This document shows, one piece after another, positions 7,660 to 16,865 of a DNA stretch of 37,271 nucleotides. Below the pieces are notes generated by a model. It made no database searches. It had not been told where the DNA came from and saw nothing but the letters and a program-made list of their open reading frames with translations. The translations under genes were made by a program, and so were the position numbers. The stretch comes from Rhodospirillales bacterium RIFCSPLOWO2_02_FULL_58_16 (GTDB lineage Bacteria; Pseudomonadota; Alphaproteobacteria; Rhodospirillales; 2-02-FULL-58-16), in contig MIAA01000051.1 in assembly GCA_001830425.1 (NCBI GenBank), positions 1 to 37,271 on the forward strand, read 5' to 3'. Every line of letters starts with the position of its first letter. The first letter of the stretch is position 1.

Positions 7660-8612
7660 AGGTTCGAGATTCTGATGGCCGCCGGTCCGATGACGACCGA
7701 GAACAACACCGGCAGGAAGAAAATGATCATCGGCACGGTCAGCTTCGCCGGCAGGGAGGCCGCCTTTTTTTCAGCCGTTGACATACGCTCTGTCCGCTTT
7801 TCCTCGGAGAGGACGCGAAGGGCGGCGCCGACAGGCGTTCCGTATTGCTCGGACTGGATCAGGGTGGTGGCCAGCGACTTCGCCGCCGGCAATCCGGTGC
7901 GCCTGGAGAAATTGCTGAAAGCCTTCCGCCGGTCGCCCAGATAGGCAAGCTCCGCCGTGGTTAATCCCAATTCCTGGGCGAGGATCGGGGACTGTTCCAT
8001 GATTTCCTCGGTCACCCTGGCAAAGGCGGCTTCAACCGACAGTCCCGCCTCAACGCAGATGACCATTAAATCGAGGGTATCGGGAAAGACTTTGTTCATC
8101 GCCGCCTGACGATTCTGCGTACCGTTGGTTACCATAATTTTCGGCAGGCTGAAGCCGACAAAAGCGCCGCCGCCGGCAAAAATCAATTTCATGAAGTCGG
8201 GATAGGGGAAAGTCTTCCAACTGTAAATGATAAGGAAATAGGTCAGGCCGAATCCGATGAAGACGCCTAAAATACGGCTGGTATAGTAAACTATCAGCGC
8301 CGACTTTCCCCGATAACCGGCCTGCATAAGGGCGTTTCGCATATCTTCGTTATGCAGGTTCATGCCCGCGTAAAGCTTGCTCAAAGCCTCAACATATCCC
8401 TTTTTCTTGCCTTTGAGCATTCGTGCGGCGGAGGGCTTGTTGAGGCTGTCAATCTGCTGCTTGCTGAGGTCTCTGCGCTCCCTGTTGATTACCGCGTTGA
8501 TGCGTTTGGAGCGCTTGGACCCCGTCAGGAACGAAAAGCCGAAGAAAAGCACGGAAATGACGGCGCCGCCGATAAGGAGCCACATGATGATTGTCGGCAC
8601 ATCGAGATTCAT
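7656..8612 (-). CDS. tadC: Tad pilus inner-membrane platform protein TadC (CpaH)
   Basis: A 318-aa T2SSF-domain protein. It has an N-terminal membrane helix (about 8-29), a pair of helices around 108-130 and 141-160, the T2SSF core starting at FPDTLDLMVICVEAGLSVEAA (about 176-196), and a C-terminal hydrophobic segment. TadC pairs with TadB to form the platform that couples the CpaF ATPase to Flp pilus assembly. It lies 13 nt after tadB and overlaps the downstream epimerase gene by 4 nt. Confidence 0.92.
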   Translation of the reverse strand: MNLDVPTIIMWLLIGGAVISVLFFGFSFLTGSKRSKRINAVINRERRDLSKQQIDSLNKPSAARMLKGKKKGYVEALSKLYAGMNLHNEDMRNALMQAGYRGKSALIVYYTSRILGVFIGFGLTYFLIIYSWKTFPYPDFMKLIFAGGGAFVGFSLPKIMVTNGTQNRQAAMNKVFPDTLDLMVICVEAGLSVEAAFARVTEEIMEQSPILAQELGLTTAELAYLGDRRKAFSNFSRRTGLPAAKSLATTLIQSEQYGTPVGAALRVLSEEKRTERMSTAEKKAASLPAKLTVPMIIFFLPVLFSVVIGPAAIRISNL

Positions 8613-8625
8613 TAAAATGCTCTCC

Positions 8626-9615
8626 TTATATCTCGAAGTTGATCATGCCGCGCATAACGCCGATTCCGCAGCCCATCCAGATGGCGTCGGCGGCAAGTAT
8701 GTAGTTGCCCTTGGTTTCGGTGAACAGAAGCATCAGATAGTCGGGATTGACTATCGACAGCAGCCCGGCGACGGCAAACGGCAGCGAGCCGATAATCATG
8801 GCGGATGCCTTGGCCTCGCTGGAATAGGCCTGGATTTTATCTCTCATCCTCTTGCGCTCGCGCAGAACGCCGGAGAGGCTGGCCAGGGTGTCGGCCAGAT
8901 TGCCGCCGGTTTGTTTCTGGATTTGGGTGACGATGGCAAAGAATTTGTATTCGGATGTCGGCAATCTGCTGATGCCCCGGCGCAGGATTTCATCAAGGGT
9001 CATGCCCAGTCTCTGGCCCTCGACGATCAGCCGGAATTCCTCGCCCAGAGGCTCTTCGAACTCGCGGGCGATGATGTTGAAACATTCGTTGACCGGCAGG
9101 CCCGAACGAATGCCGCGAACAATGGTGTCGATGGCGTCGGCGAAATGAGAGGTGAATTTTTTCTTGCGCTTGTTTGACATGTACGACAGAACGAATTTGG
9201 GAAGTCCGAAGGCGCCGATCAGAAGCACCGGGAGGGCGCCGAGCGGCGGCTTTCCGCTCATTAAATAGAAAAACGCCGAGAGAACGCCGACACAGGCGCA
9301 AATAACCAGATAGGCATGTACGGATATATCCACGCCGGCCTGCAAAAGGTCGTTGTAGACGCCGTCCATGAACCCCTTTTTCTCGGACTTCTGTCCAAGC
9401 TGTTTGATCTTGTCCTGGATGCGCTTCTGCCTTCGACTGTCCATCTTCTCGTTTACAACCTGCTGACCGCCTTCAAGAACGCCGATCTGCCTGAGGCGTT
9501 TGCGCAGGAGAAGCCTCGGGCGAATAATCATGGTGACGCCTATCCCCGCGCCGCCGAGAAGAAGCATGGCGACCACCGCCCCGATGACGATCAGAATGAT
9601 GGATTCCTGGGTCAT
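8626..9615 (-). CDS. tadB: Tad pilus inner-membrane platform protein TadB (CpaG)
   Basis: A 329-aa T2SSF-family membrane protein. An N-terminal helix (about residues 5-30) is followed by a basic linker, two central hydrophobic helices (about 105-150) and the T2SSF motif FADAIDTIVRGIRSGLPVNE (about 158-177). QKQTGGNLADTL, typical of the family, lies near 230. With TadC it forms the inner-membrane platform of the Flp pilus machine. The start ATG follows the cpaF stop by one base. Confidence 0.92.
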   Translation of the reverse strand: MTQESIILIVIGAVVAMLLLGGAGIGVTMIIRPRLLLRKRLRQIGVLEGGQQVVNEKMDSRRQKRIQDKIKQLGQKSEKKGFMDGVYNDLLQAGVDISVHAYLVICACVGVLSAFFYLMSGKPPLGALPVLLIGAFGLPKFVLSYMSNKRKKKFTSHFADAIDTIVRGIRSGLPVNECFNIIAREFEEPLGEEFRLIVEGQRLGMTLDEILRRGISRLPTSEYKFFAIVTQIQKQTGGNLADTLASLSGVLRERKRMRDKIQAYSSEAKASAMIIGSLPFAVAGLLSIVNPDYLMLLFTETKGNYILAADAIWMGCGIGVMRGMINFEI

Positions 9616-9616
9616 G

Positions 9617-11143
9617 TCAGAATTGACCCATGTTCAAGGCCTTCGCCAGTTTGCTCTCCAGTCCGAAATAGCGGGCCTTATCCCAGAAATTGGGCCGCAT
9701 CCCCGTCGGCCGGTGGGTGCCGATCAGCTTTCCCTTTTCGTCCTCGCCCTCGAACTGATACAGGAAAAGGTCCTGTAGGGTAATGACGTCGCCCTCCATG
9801 CCGATTATTTCCGTTATGTGGGTGATCTTGCGCGAACCGTCGCGCATACGCGAAGCCTGGATGATGACGTGAACGGCGGCGGCGATCTGTTCGCGCACCG
9901 CCTTGGCCGGCAGGTTGTAACCGCCCATGGCGATCATGTTCTCGACGCGGGTTATGGCCTCACGCGGGTTGTTGGCATGGATGGTTCCCATCGAGCCGTC
10001 ATGGCCGGTGTTCATGGCCTGCAACAGGTCGAAGGCTTCGGGACCGCGCACCTCGCCGACGATAATGCGCTCCGGGCGCATGCGCAGACAGTTCTTGACC
10101 AAGTCGCGCATGGTGATTTCACCCGCTCCTTCAAGATTGGGCGGACGGCATTCCAGGCGCACTACATGGGGTTGTTGAAGTTGCAGCTCCGCCGAGTCTT
10201 CGCAGGTGATGGTGCGCTCGTTAGGATCAATGAAGCGGGTCATGCAGTTCAGAAGGGTCGTCTTGCCGGAGCCTGTGCCGCCTGAAATCAGGATGTTGAT
10301 GCGCGAAGCTCCGATGACTTCGAGAACTTTCGCCATTTCCGGAGTGGCGCTGCCGAAGCTTACCAGATTATCAAGGGTCAGCTTGTCTTTCTTGAACTTG
10401 CGGATGGTAAGCGCCGCGCCGTCGATGGCCAGCGGCGGCGCGATGACGTTAACGCGGGAGCCGTCCAACAAGCGGGCGTCGCAGATGGGACTGGATTCAT
10501 CGACGCGCCGTCCGACGGCGGTGACAATGCGCTGGCAGATATTCATCAACTGGGCGTTATCGCGGAACTTGATATCGGTAAGTTGTATCTTGCCCTTGGT
10601 TTCGATGTAGACCTTGTACGCGCCGTTCACCATGATGTCGGCGATATCGTCACGCATGATAAGCGGCTCCAGAGGGCCGAGGCCCAGGACATCGTTGCAG
10701 ATATCGACGATCACCTGCTGCTGTTCCTGCATTGTAAGAATCAGGCCGCGCATGGAAATGATCTCGGCCACCATGTCGGTGATTTCCTCGCGCACCTCGT
10801 CCGGCTTCAGTTTGCTGATCTCGGCGAGATCGACGGCTTCGAGCAGGTCGTTGAAAACGGCGACCTTGATCTCGGCCAGTTTCTCCGACATCGCCGCCTG
10901 TTGGCCGGAGGCTATAGGGGGAGGGACGGCGGGAGGGGCGGCGGACTTCGGCGCTTCCTTTCCCGGTTTGAATCTGGACGGTTTCTCGGCGTCGGATTCC
11001 GGCGTGGGAGCGGTTGCGGCCTTGGCTTCGGGGGACGGCGTCGAAACTGAAGGCGGCGGCGCGGAAGCGCTATCCTTCCGTGATGAAGGATCAGGCGTTC
11101 TTACCGTCGCTTCCTGCTGACTTCCCCGTTTTCCAAATGCCAT
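9617..11143 (-). CDS. cpaF: Tad pilus assembly ATPase CpaF/TadA
   Basis: A 508-aa secretion ATPase of the VirB11/GspE superfamily that powers Flp pilus assembly. A Pro/Ala-rich, probably disordered N-terminus (about 1-85) precedes the N-terminal domain. Walker A GGTGSGKT lies at about 288-295. A Walker B-like segment ([19 protein letters not shown]) and the TIHANNP His box follow. The start overlaps the cpaE stop (TAATG at 11143), indicating coupling. Confidence 0.95.
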   Translation of the reverse strand: MAFGKRGSQQEATVRTPDPSSRKDSASAPPPSVSTPSPEAKAATAPTPESDAEKPSRFKPGKEAPKSAAPPAVPPPIASGQQAAMSEKLAEIKVAVFNDLLEAVDLAEISKLKPDEVREEITDMVAEIISMRGLILTMQEQQQVIVDICNDVLGLGPLEPLIMRDDIADIMVNGAYKVYIETKGKIQLTDIKFRDNAQLMNICQRIVTAVGRRVDESSPICDARLLDGSRVNVIAPPLAIDGAALTIRKFKKDKLTLDNLVSFGSATPEMAKVLEVIGASRINILISGGTGSGKTTLLNCMTRFIDPNERTITCEDSAELQLQQPHVVRLECRPPNLEGAGEITMRDLVKNCLRMRPERIIVGEVRGPEAFDLLQAMNTGHDGSMGTIHANNPREAITRVENMIAMGGYNLPAKAVREQIAAAVHVIIQASRMRDGSRKITHITEIIGMEGDVITLQDLFLYQFEGEDEKGKLIGTHRPTGMRPNFWDKARYFGLESKLAKALNMGQF

Positions 11144-12366
11144 TACTTCTTCTTTTTATCTTTTTTGTCTTTCTTGTCTTTCTTGAACAGTCCGCCGAGA
11201 CCGCTTTTCTTTTTGTCTCCCTCTTCGTCCGCTTCGCGGGCGCTTATCAATTTGGCGAGCTTGATAATCGCCTCGGTGGCCTTGCTTTTGGCGCTGGCCT
11301 TGGACATCATCTCGCCGTTGTTCACCGCTCTGCCGAAGGCTTCGGGATCATACGGTATTGACAGGGACGGGTTCATGGCCAGGGCTTCCTTGAAGTCCTT
11401 GTCGGATAAATCAGCTCTCTTGGCGGCGCCTACCTGATTCAGGATCAGTCTGATCGGCGCGTCGGCGCCGCGCTTCGGGCTGATAAATTCCAGCATATTT
11501 TTCGCATTTCTCAAATTGCCCAGATCGGGACGGGCCATCAAGACAAGATCATCAACGCCGGAAAGAACGTCGATAACCCATGCGTCCCAGACATGAGGCA
11601 TATCAAGAATTACAAAATCAGCCATCATCCCGGCGTATTTTATGATTGCGTTGACGGAATCGACGGTTATCTGCACTCCGCTTGACAGCGAGGCCGGCGA
11701 GGCGAGAACCGTCAGCTTGTTGGCGTACTCCATGAGAAATTGTTCAAGAAAGGACTCGTCCAGACGCGCCGCCTGCCCCAGAACATCAATGATGGTCTGG
11801 CGGGGCTGGAAATTATAAACAAGGGCGGCGGTGCCGAAGGCGATATCCAGGTCGATAACAATCACATCCTGCTCGTAGGCCTGAACCAATTCATAGGCGA
11901 CATTATGGGAAATGACGGAACTGCCGACGCCGCCGGTTACGCCCATAAAGCCGATCAGGCGGCCGCTTTTCTTGACATCATCGTCCTTAAAGATGTTCTC
12001 GATCGCGTTCCTTAGCTGCCCGGCGTCCACCGGGGCGATGAGGTAATCGCGAATGCCCTCGACGATCAGCTCCCGATAGAGCCTGATGTCGTTTTGCACC
12101 CCGATCAAAATGACATTGGTATCGGGGGCGCAGACCTCCGCCAGCTTGTTAAGCTCATCATAAAGTGCGTCGCCCTGGGCCTTTGTCTCGATGATAAGCA
12201 GAGCCGGTAACGGATGGTTCGCCAGATGGGATACGGCCGCCGCCACTCCCCCCTCGTGGGTTTCAAAGGAAGAGCGCAGAAAAAGCCTGTCCCCCTTTAT
12301 CGCCTCGACGGCGTCAACGGTTTCCTTGCTGTAAAGGAAGGCTCCTATGGTGGTTCTTAGTATCAC
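11143..12366 (-). CDS. cpaE: Tad pilus localisation ATPase CpaE/TadZ
   Basis: A 407-aa ParA/MinD-like protein with an N-terminal receiver-like domain (about 1-128), as in TadZ/CpaE. The deviant P-loop reads TGGVGSS (144-150): both lysines of the ParA-type KGGxGKT motif are missing. CpaE proteins often have altered P-loops, so ATP hydrolysis is doubtful. IDLDIAFG (171-178) is the Walker A'-like segment. CpaE localises the Tad machine. The C-terminus is a lysine/aspartate tail (KKDKKDKKDKKKK). The start is GTG, with AGGG about 7 nt upstream, and lies 37 nt after cpaD. Confidence 0.92.
   Translation of the reverse strand: MILRTTIGAFLYSKETVDAVEAIKGDRLFLRSSFETHEGGVAAAVSHLANHPLPALLIIETKAQGDALYDELNKLAEVCAPDTNVILIGVQNDIRLYRELIVEGIRDYLIAPVDAGQLRNAIENIFKDDDVKKSGRLIGFMGVTGGVGSSVISHNVAYELVQAYEQDVIVIDLDIAFGTAALVYNFQPRQTIIDVLGQAARLDESFLEQFLMEYANKLTVLASPASLSSGVQITVDSVNAIIKYAGMMADFVILDMPHVWDAWVIDVLSGVDDLVLMARPDLGNLRNAKNMLEFISPKRGADAPIRLILNQVGAAKRADLSDKDFKEALAMNPSLSIPYDPEAFGRAVNNGEMMSKASAKSKATEAIIKLAKLISAREADEEGDKKKSGLGGLFKKDKKDKKDKKKK
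11164..11190. repeat. Purine/pyrimidine-biased tandem repeat in 3' end of cpaE
   Basis: A 9-nt unit like tttcttgtc is repeated with little change, giving a polypyrimidine track on the plus strand. It encodes the Lys/Asp-rich tail of CpaE. It is prone to slippage, which could vary tail length. Confidence 0.5.
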
Positions 12367-12403
12367 GACAGACCCTGTGTCCTTTTTGCCCGCTTCAATC
12401 CTG

Positions 12404-13060
12404 CTATTTTACCGCCGAAGTAGCCGTTGTCGCCGAATGGACGCCTCCCGTGGCCGTTCCGCCCTGGTGGCCGGTGATGACCCTGTTAATCCTGCTTGCG
12501 GAAGTTCCGCTCTCCGGCTTGGCTTTTTTGAGGTCGCCGGGATCGGCGACGGTCAGCCCCAGATTGCGTTGAACCGAACAGCCGAAATTGGAATGGCGGC
12601 GGTTCGTCCAGTTATGGGAAGACTCTGAGGTCCAATCCCCGCACTCGGGAACCTTAACCGCGTTCGCCGAGAACGAAAGCATCACATCATCGTCCCCTGA
12701 AACACGCGAACTGTTCGTTTTAAGCCTGATCTCTTTGGCCTGAAGGCCTGCGTTCCTCAAGGCCGTTTGCACCCGTTGGATTCTCGCGGCGGCGGCGCTT
12801 CCTTCATCATTGCCGGTTTCCAGCACCACCAAACCGTTGCCCCGGTTAACGTAATCGTCAACAAAGCGTCCGATATTATCCATATCCTCGGCGGAGACTT
12901 CTTCCTTGCCGAAGGGGACGGAAATCGACATTGAAACGGCCTCCGTCCCGGTGACCAACGGATACGCTTCCCGATAGTCGTTGGCGGGCGGCGTATCGCA
13001 GGCCGTCACGGCCGGTAAAAAACCGGCAAGCAATATGAAATGGATTTTTCTTACCGTCAT
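12404..13060 (-). CDS. cpaD: Tad pilus lipoprotein CpaD
   Basis: A 218-aa predicted outer-membrane lipoprotein. A basic N-terminus and hydrophobic stretch end in a lipobox-like VTAC (Cys21), so lipidation is likely. The body has an OmpA-like repeat region (VLETGNDEGSAAAARIQRVQTAL). The CpaD hallmark FGCSVQRNLGLTVADPGDL is near residue 155. The last 30 residues are a Gly/Thr/Ser-rich low-complexity tail. CpaD supports the CpaC secretin. It begins 6 nt after cpaC. Confidence 0.9.
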   Translation of the reverse strand: MTVRKIHFILLAGFLPAVTACDTPPANDYREAYPLVTGTEAVSMSISVPFGKEEVSAEDMDNIGRFVDDYVNRGNGLVVLETGNDEGSAAAARIQRVQTALRNAGLQAKEIRLKTNSSRVSGDDDVMLSFSANAVKVPECGDWTSESSHNWTNRRHSNFGCSVQRNLGLTVADPGDLKKAKPESGTSASRINRVITGHQGGTATGGVHSATTATSAVK

Positions 13061-13066
13061 GACGAC

Positions 13067-14560
13067 TTACTCCATGATGTAGCCGAAAGGCCCCTTGAGG
13101 GGTTTGGCCCAGATCGGAAGCTCCCCTTTGGCGTATTCCCGGTGCAGCCTGCCGAGAAGATAGAAGTCGATATCGCTGGCAGGCTCGAAGCCGTCGGTCG
13201 GCAACGATAATTGCTGGTCACTGCCTGCCGACTTGGCCAGATAGGCCGTCACCGTGATCACCAATTCGGTCTCTTCCCGCTTGAAGTTGTTGCTTCTGAA
13301 CAGGGCGCCGAGGACCGGAATATCCTTCAGGCCGGGGAAGCCTCTGATGGTGTCCGTTACGTTGTCCTTGAGCAGGCCGGCCATCATGATGAAGCCGCCG
13401 CTGGGAAGTTCGACGGTGGTTTTTGCGGTTTTCTCAATTATGCTGGGAACGGTGCTGTTGCCGATGACGTAGTTGGTGCCGAGTTCGCTGATGCTGGTAT
13501 TGATGTTCAGGCTGATCCGTCCTTCATCGAGAATCACCGGAACGAAATCAAGACCGATGCCGTATTTCTGGTAATTGCAACATATGGCGACGCCCTGGTC
13601 GGATACGCCCGACGGGACGGGAATGGAGCCACCGACCAGAAAGGAAGCCGGCTCGCCGGAAACGGCCATCAGCGTCGGCTCGGCCAAGGTCTTCACCAGA
13701 CCCTGGCTTTCCAGAACCTGGAAGGCGACCGGCGATATTCCGCTGATCTGGCTGTCGATTGTTCCCGAGGCGAAGGCCCCGGTTGCATTGGTAAAGGTGG
13801 GGCTTGACTTGAACTTGATCAACTGGCCGATTTTGAGGCCGCCCAGACCGACGGCTTTATCCGTAAGATTCGTGGTGGTGGTCAGTTCTTTCAGGATGGT
13901 GCGGGACATCTCGGCGACCCGCACCTGCAAGATCACCTGCTGGCTTCCCTGAACGGACAACATGTTGACCACGTTGATGTCGGCGCCGACGAAGCGGCGG
14001 GCGATGCTGACGGCGTTGGTCAGCGATTCAGAGGAGCGCACCTTTCCGGTCAGGAAGGCGCTGTCGCGGTAAACGGAAACCTTGATATTGTCATCGGGCA
14101 ACAGCTTGGCGAGGGCGGCCTGGATGGTGTCGGAGTCCTGTCCGACCCGCACGTCCATCTGGTGAACAATGCCGCCGTTTTTATCGAGGAAAATAATGTT
14201 CGACGTGCCCAACGCCCTGGCGGTTATGAAGGCCTGCCTGTTATTTTTAGCGTCAACGTCGTAACTGACGTTGGCGACCGTTTCATTGCCGACGACTATG
14301 TTCTGAAAAGGCGCCGGAAGATTGATGATGCGGGCCATGTTCAAGGACATGTCAAGGACTGCGGGCAGCGCGCCCTCGATCACCGGGACATTCGGCTGAA
14401 TCGCCGCTGAAATGCCCGGCGGCGGCGCTTCCGCGACGTTCAGGGACGGAGCCGTCGCCCGTCGTTGCGGAACCTGCTGCGCCTCAGCCGTAGAAGCCGG
14501 ATAAACGGCGAAAGCCAGACAAAAAACGGCGACCGCTTTTCTTGTTTTACCGGTTATCAT
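13067..14560 (-). CDS. cpaC: Tad pilus outer-membrane secretin CpaC/RcpA
   Basis: A 497-aa secretin with a cleavable signal peptide (about residues 1-27, ending AEA). An N-terminal secretin-associated domain (about 60-140) and a BON-like segment (KVSVYRDSAFLTGKVRSSES) precede the C-terminal secretin domain. GGSIPVPSG and the later VELPSGGFIMMAGLL are typical secretin motifs. It forms the outer-membrane channel for the Flp pilus. Its start overlaps the cpaB stop by 4 nt (ATGA). Confidence 0.95.
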   Translation of the reverse strand: MITGKTRKAVAVFCLAFAVYPASTAEAQQVPQRRATAPSLNVAEAPPPGISAAIQPNVPVIEGALPAVLDMSLNMARIINLPAPFQNIVVGNETVANVSYDVDAKNNRQAFITARALGTSNIIFLDKNGGIVHQMDVRVGQDSDTIQAALAKLLPDDNIKVSVYRDSAFLTGKVRSSESLTNAVSIARRFVGADINVVNMLSVQGSQQVILQVRVAEMSRTILKELTTTTNLTDKAVGLGGLKIGQLIKFKSSPTFTNATGAFASGTIDSQISGISPVAFQVLESQGLVKTLAEPTLMAVSGEPASFLVGGSIPVPSGVSDQGVAICCNYQKYGIGLDFVPVILDEGRISLNINTSISELGTNYVIGNSTVPSIIEKTAKTTVELPSGGFIMMAGLLKDNVTDTIRGFPGLKDIPVLGALFRSNNFKREETELVITVTAYLAKSAGSDQQLSLPTDGFEPASDIDFYLLGRLHREYAKGELPIWAKPLKGPFGYIME

Positions 14561-15522
14561 TTTTGCCCTACCACGTTCACGGACCCCGCTCCGCCTAAAA
14601 ACATTTTTACGGGCTTTTCCTTCGCTGCGGGAGCGGCGACAGGCAAGTTATCGGATTCCGGTTCAGGGGCCTGCGTTATCGGCAACGGCGGTGGCTTTCG
14701 CGTTTCAAGAATTTTGATAATGTTGCTGAGGAAAGGACTCACCTCCACATCGGTGGTGTAGGAAGTGGGCGGTCCTTCGTCGGCGCTTCGCTCAAGACTG
14801 CGCAGAAACAGCGAAAGATTGCCCATGGATACGGCGGTGGTGACGATTTCCGCCTGCTTGGGGGTAAGCTCAAGGGTCGCCGTTTTGCCGACGGCGGTGG
14901 TGCTTTTTTCCACCGCGCCCACCAGGGAGCCTATGGCGATAACGCGGATATTTTTCAATATGACTTCCGTGGCGGTCGACAGGATCAAAAGCGGGGAGGT
15001 CAGATCATCCTTGGTGCGCTTTTTTACCTCTTCCCTGATCTTGGAGTGGGTCAAGACTACGTCCACATAATCGCCGGGTAAAATAAAGCCCGATGCTCCC
15101 GAGGTCGGCGTCACGTTAACGGACACCGCGCGCATGCCGCTCCCCAACATCCCGGACAGGAATCCGGCAGCCTCGCGTTTGAATATCTTGCCGGGGATTA
15201 TCGGCTCGCTCTTCATGAAGTTGGCGCGGGCCACGGCGCCGACGAATTCTTTCTTTTTCTCGGCTTCCTGGGTTTCCTGGTCAACGGTGATGAAATCCTT
15301 GTTCAAGGCTTCCTCGGCCCATGCCTGCCACCTTAAGTCCTCATTGGTGATGGGCGCGCCGATCTTGATGTCCTTGACCGCGACAAGAACCTTGAAAGAT
15401 TTCTTCGCCTCCTTCTCAAGTTCCTGGATGTTCTTTTCTCCCGAGAAACGTTTGATGAGATAGGTGCTGACGCCGGCGACGCTTATGGCGAGAACGATTA
15501 TGCCTACGATGAGTACCCGCAT
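14557..15522 (-). CDS. cpaB: Tad pilus assembly protein CpaB/RcpC
   Basis: A 321-aa periplasmic protein anchored by an N-terminal helix (about 3-23). A SAF/beta-clip domain follows: VLVAVKDIKIGAPITNEDLRW (about 46-66) is the typical CpaB SAF start. An RcpC-type region lies around 130-210, with GDYVDVVLTH. It is the first gene of the Tad operon and is followed without gaps by cpaC. No flp pilin and no prepilin peptidase (cpaA) gene precedes it, so these must lie elsewhere in the genome. Confidence 0.92.
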   Translation of the reverse strand: MRVLIVGIIVLAISVAGVSTYLIKRFSGEKNIQELEKEAKKSFKVLVAVKDIKIGAPITNEDLRWQAWAEEALNKDFITVDQETQEAEKKKEFVGAVARANFMKSEPIIPGKIFKREAAGFLSGMLGSGMRAVSVNVTPTSGASGFILPGDYVDVVLTHSKIREEVKKRTKDDLTSPLLILSTATEVILKNIRVIAIGSLVGAVEKSTTAVGKTATLELTPKQAEIVTTAVSMGNLSLFLRSLERSADEGPPTSYTTDVEVSPFLSNIIKILETRKPPPLPITQAPEPESDNLPVAAPAAKEKPVKMFLGGAGSVNVVGQK

Positions 15523-15673
15523 ATAAAACCTGATCCCTAACGCTTACCGATCATGACCGGCGGAGAACATGACCGCCTGTTCAATCCTTGTATCAAACTA
15601 CGCACGTCAAACAAATCTATCATTGATCCGTAAGCATTGCTACCCTGCGAAACGAGAATTGCGTATGAGGATA

Positions 15674-15701
15674 ATGACAAACTTCCGAACCTTTATATAA
15701 T
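15674..15701 (+). promoter_or_regulatory. Sigma70-type promoter of the PilZ gene
   Basis: A -35 box ATGACA (15674-15679) and a perfect -10 box TATAAT (15696-15701) are separated by 16 bp. The start codon of the PilZ gene lies 30 nt past the -10. It sits in the 208-bp divergent gap upstream of cpaB, whose leftward promoter I could not identify. Confidence 0.6.
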
Positions 15702-15730
15702 TAATTCTTCACAGCGGCGTCAGGTAAATA

Positions 15731-16039
15731 ATGACACAGGGAATTGAAGCCAGAAAAAGCAATCGCCGAAGAACATTGTTCGGCGGGCTGTTGTTTGACA
15801 AAAGCGACAAGAAGTGGGACTGCAAAATCTCAAACTTTTCCGATACCGGCGCCTTGGTTAAATGCCCTGCGGAATTGAAACTCGGAGACGTTGTTGAAAT
15901 AAAAATAGTTAAATTCAATGACTTACGCAGCGCCGAGGTGATGTGGGTCAGCAAAGGGACATACGGACTGCGGTTTCTGGTGAAGATAAAAAAAGACCAA
16001 AAAGGCATGGCCGAACTTTTCAGGTTGATGGAAGAATAA
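15731..16039 (+). CDS. PilZ domain protein (c-di-GMP receptor)
   Basis: A 102-aa stand-alone PilZ domain. Both c-di-GMP contact motifs are present: RxxxR at residues 8-12 (RKSNR), within a basic run, and NFSDTG at 35-40, matching [D/N]xSxxG. It is therefore likely to bind c-di-GMP rather than be a degenerate PilZ. It is transcribed away from the Tad operon from a shared 208-bp gap and lies between the two Tad gene clusters, so control of pilus function by c-di-GMP is a reasonable inference. AGG about 7 nt before ATG serves as ribosome binding site. Confidence 0.88.
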   Translation: MTQGIEARKSNRRRTLFGGLLFDKSDKKWDCKISNFSDTGALVKCPAELKLGDVVEIKIVKFNDLRSAEVMWVSKGTYGLRFLVKIKKDQKGMAELFRLMEE

Positions 16040-16175
16040 GCCGTTCGCTTCTCCTGCATTTTTAGCGCCTTACTCCTTTCCCGCAATCTTTCAGCGAGTC
16101 GCTGATAAAGCCGATTTGTCCGTTTTGTTACCTGTTTTATACTTTTTTCGCCTGCCGATTCGCTGCGGAGTAACT

Positions 16176-16865
16176 TTATTGCTTACTGTCGATCTCTCGT
16201 TTCTCGTACACGGAATCAATACGCAGCCCGTTCCACGAATAGCAGAGATGCCGCTCCTGTCGGCAGTTCGATAAAAGGCGTGGGCGGAACACGGCTGCGC
16301 ACACACCGTTATGCCGGCGCACGCTGTCATAGACGATGCCGTCGGAGCCGTCACTGCGCAGCGTTGCCGCGAAATGTTGGCCGGCCGCGTAGTTATCGTT
16401 GTGGTAGACGAGCGGAAATTCCGTCCGCCGTCCGCGCAGATCATGCAGGGCTGCCGATAGATCAACAAGATATACCCGCATGTTCAATTTCATGCGGCGT
16501 TGGTTCGTGGCGCGCATGAATTGCTCACGATGATGTTTCGTCTCTGCGATGGCGGTATCAAGGTCATTAGCCGCGTAGAATACGCCGAACGTGCCGTCGC
16601 TGAAACGACTGCCCTCGGGATTGATGTGCGTGAAGGCGGCCATGATAACGCCGGCGCCGGGACCGCTTGTGCGATCTTCCGGCGGGACCAGTTGAATGTC
16701 GCCGGTTTCGTCCCGCAGCCGGGAATTCGTCAGCGATTCGATCTCAAATACGGCGTCAATATCGTTATGGTCCGTCACCCTCTCGAAAGCCCGGATAGGC
16801 GGAAACCGACTGGGGATGATTCGCAGGCATGGTTTCCATTCGACCGGGGCGACGGGGATATTCAT
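16176..16865 (-). CDS. RES domain toxin
   Basis: A 229-aa RES-domain protein, the toxin of a RES/Xre toxin-antitoxin system. RES toxins have an ADP-ribosyltransferase-like fold and deplete NAD+ (MbcT) or modify a metabolic enzyme (ParT). An early Arg (RIIPSR, 15-20), Tyr97 and Glu108 in GTFGVFYAANDLDTAIAE, and Ser181 in GIVYDSVRR correspond to the R, Y/E and S positions of the family, so it appears intact. The start overlaps the antitoxin stop by 4 nt (ATGA). Confidence 0.88.
   Translation of the reverse strand: MNIPVAPVEWKPCLRIIPSRFPPIRAFERVTDHNDIDAVFEIESLTNSRLRDETGDIQLVPPEDRTSGPGAGVIMAAFTHINPEGSRFSDGTFGVFYAANDLDTAIAETKHHREQFMRATNQRRMKLNMRVYLVDLSAALHDLRGRRTEFPLVYHNDNYAAGQHFAATLRSDGSDGIVYDSVRRHNGVCAAVFRPRLLSNCRQERHLCYSWNGLRIDSVYEKREIDSKQ

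Noticed and set aside
8377-9177. 266-aa open frame on the plus strand opposite tadC/tadB
   Set aside because: It spans two real genes and the gap between them on the other strand, with no family features.
16091-16105. Hairpin tcagcg-agt-cgctga between the PilZ and RES genes as a terminator
   Set aside because: The stem is only 6 bp and no T-run follows on either strand.
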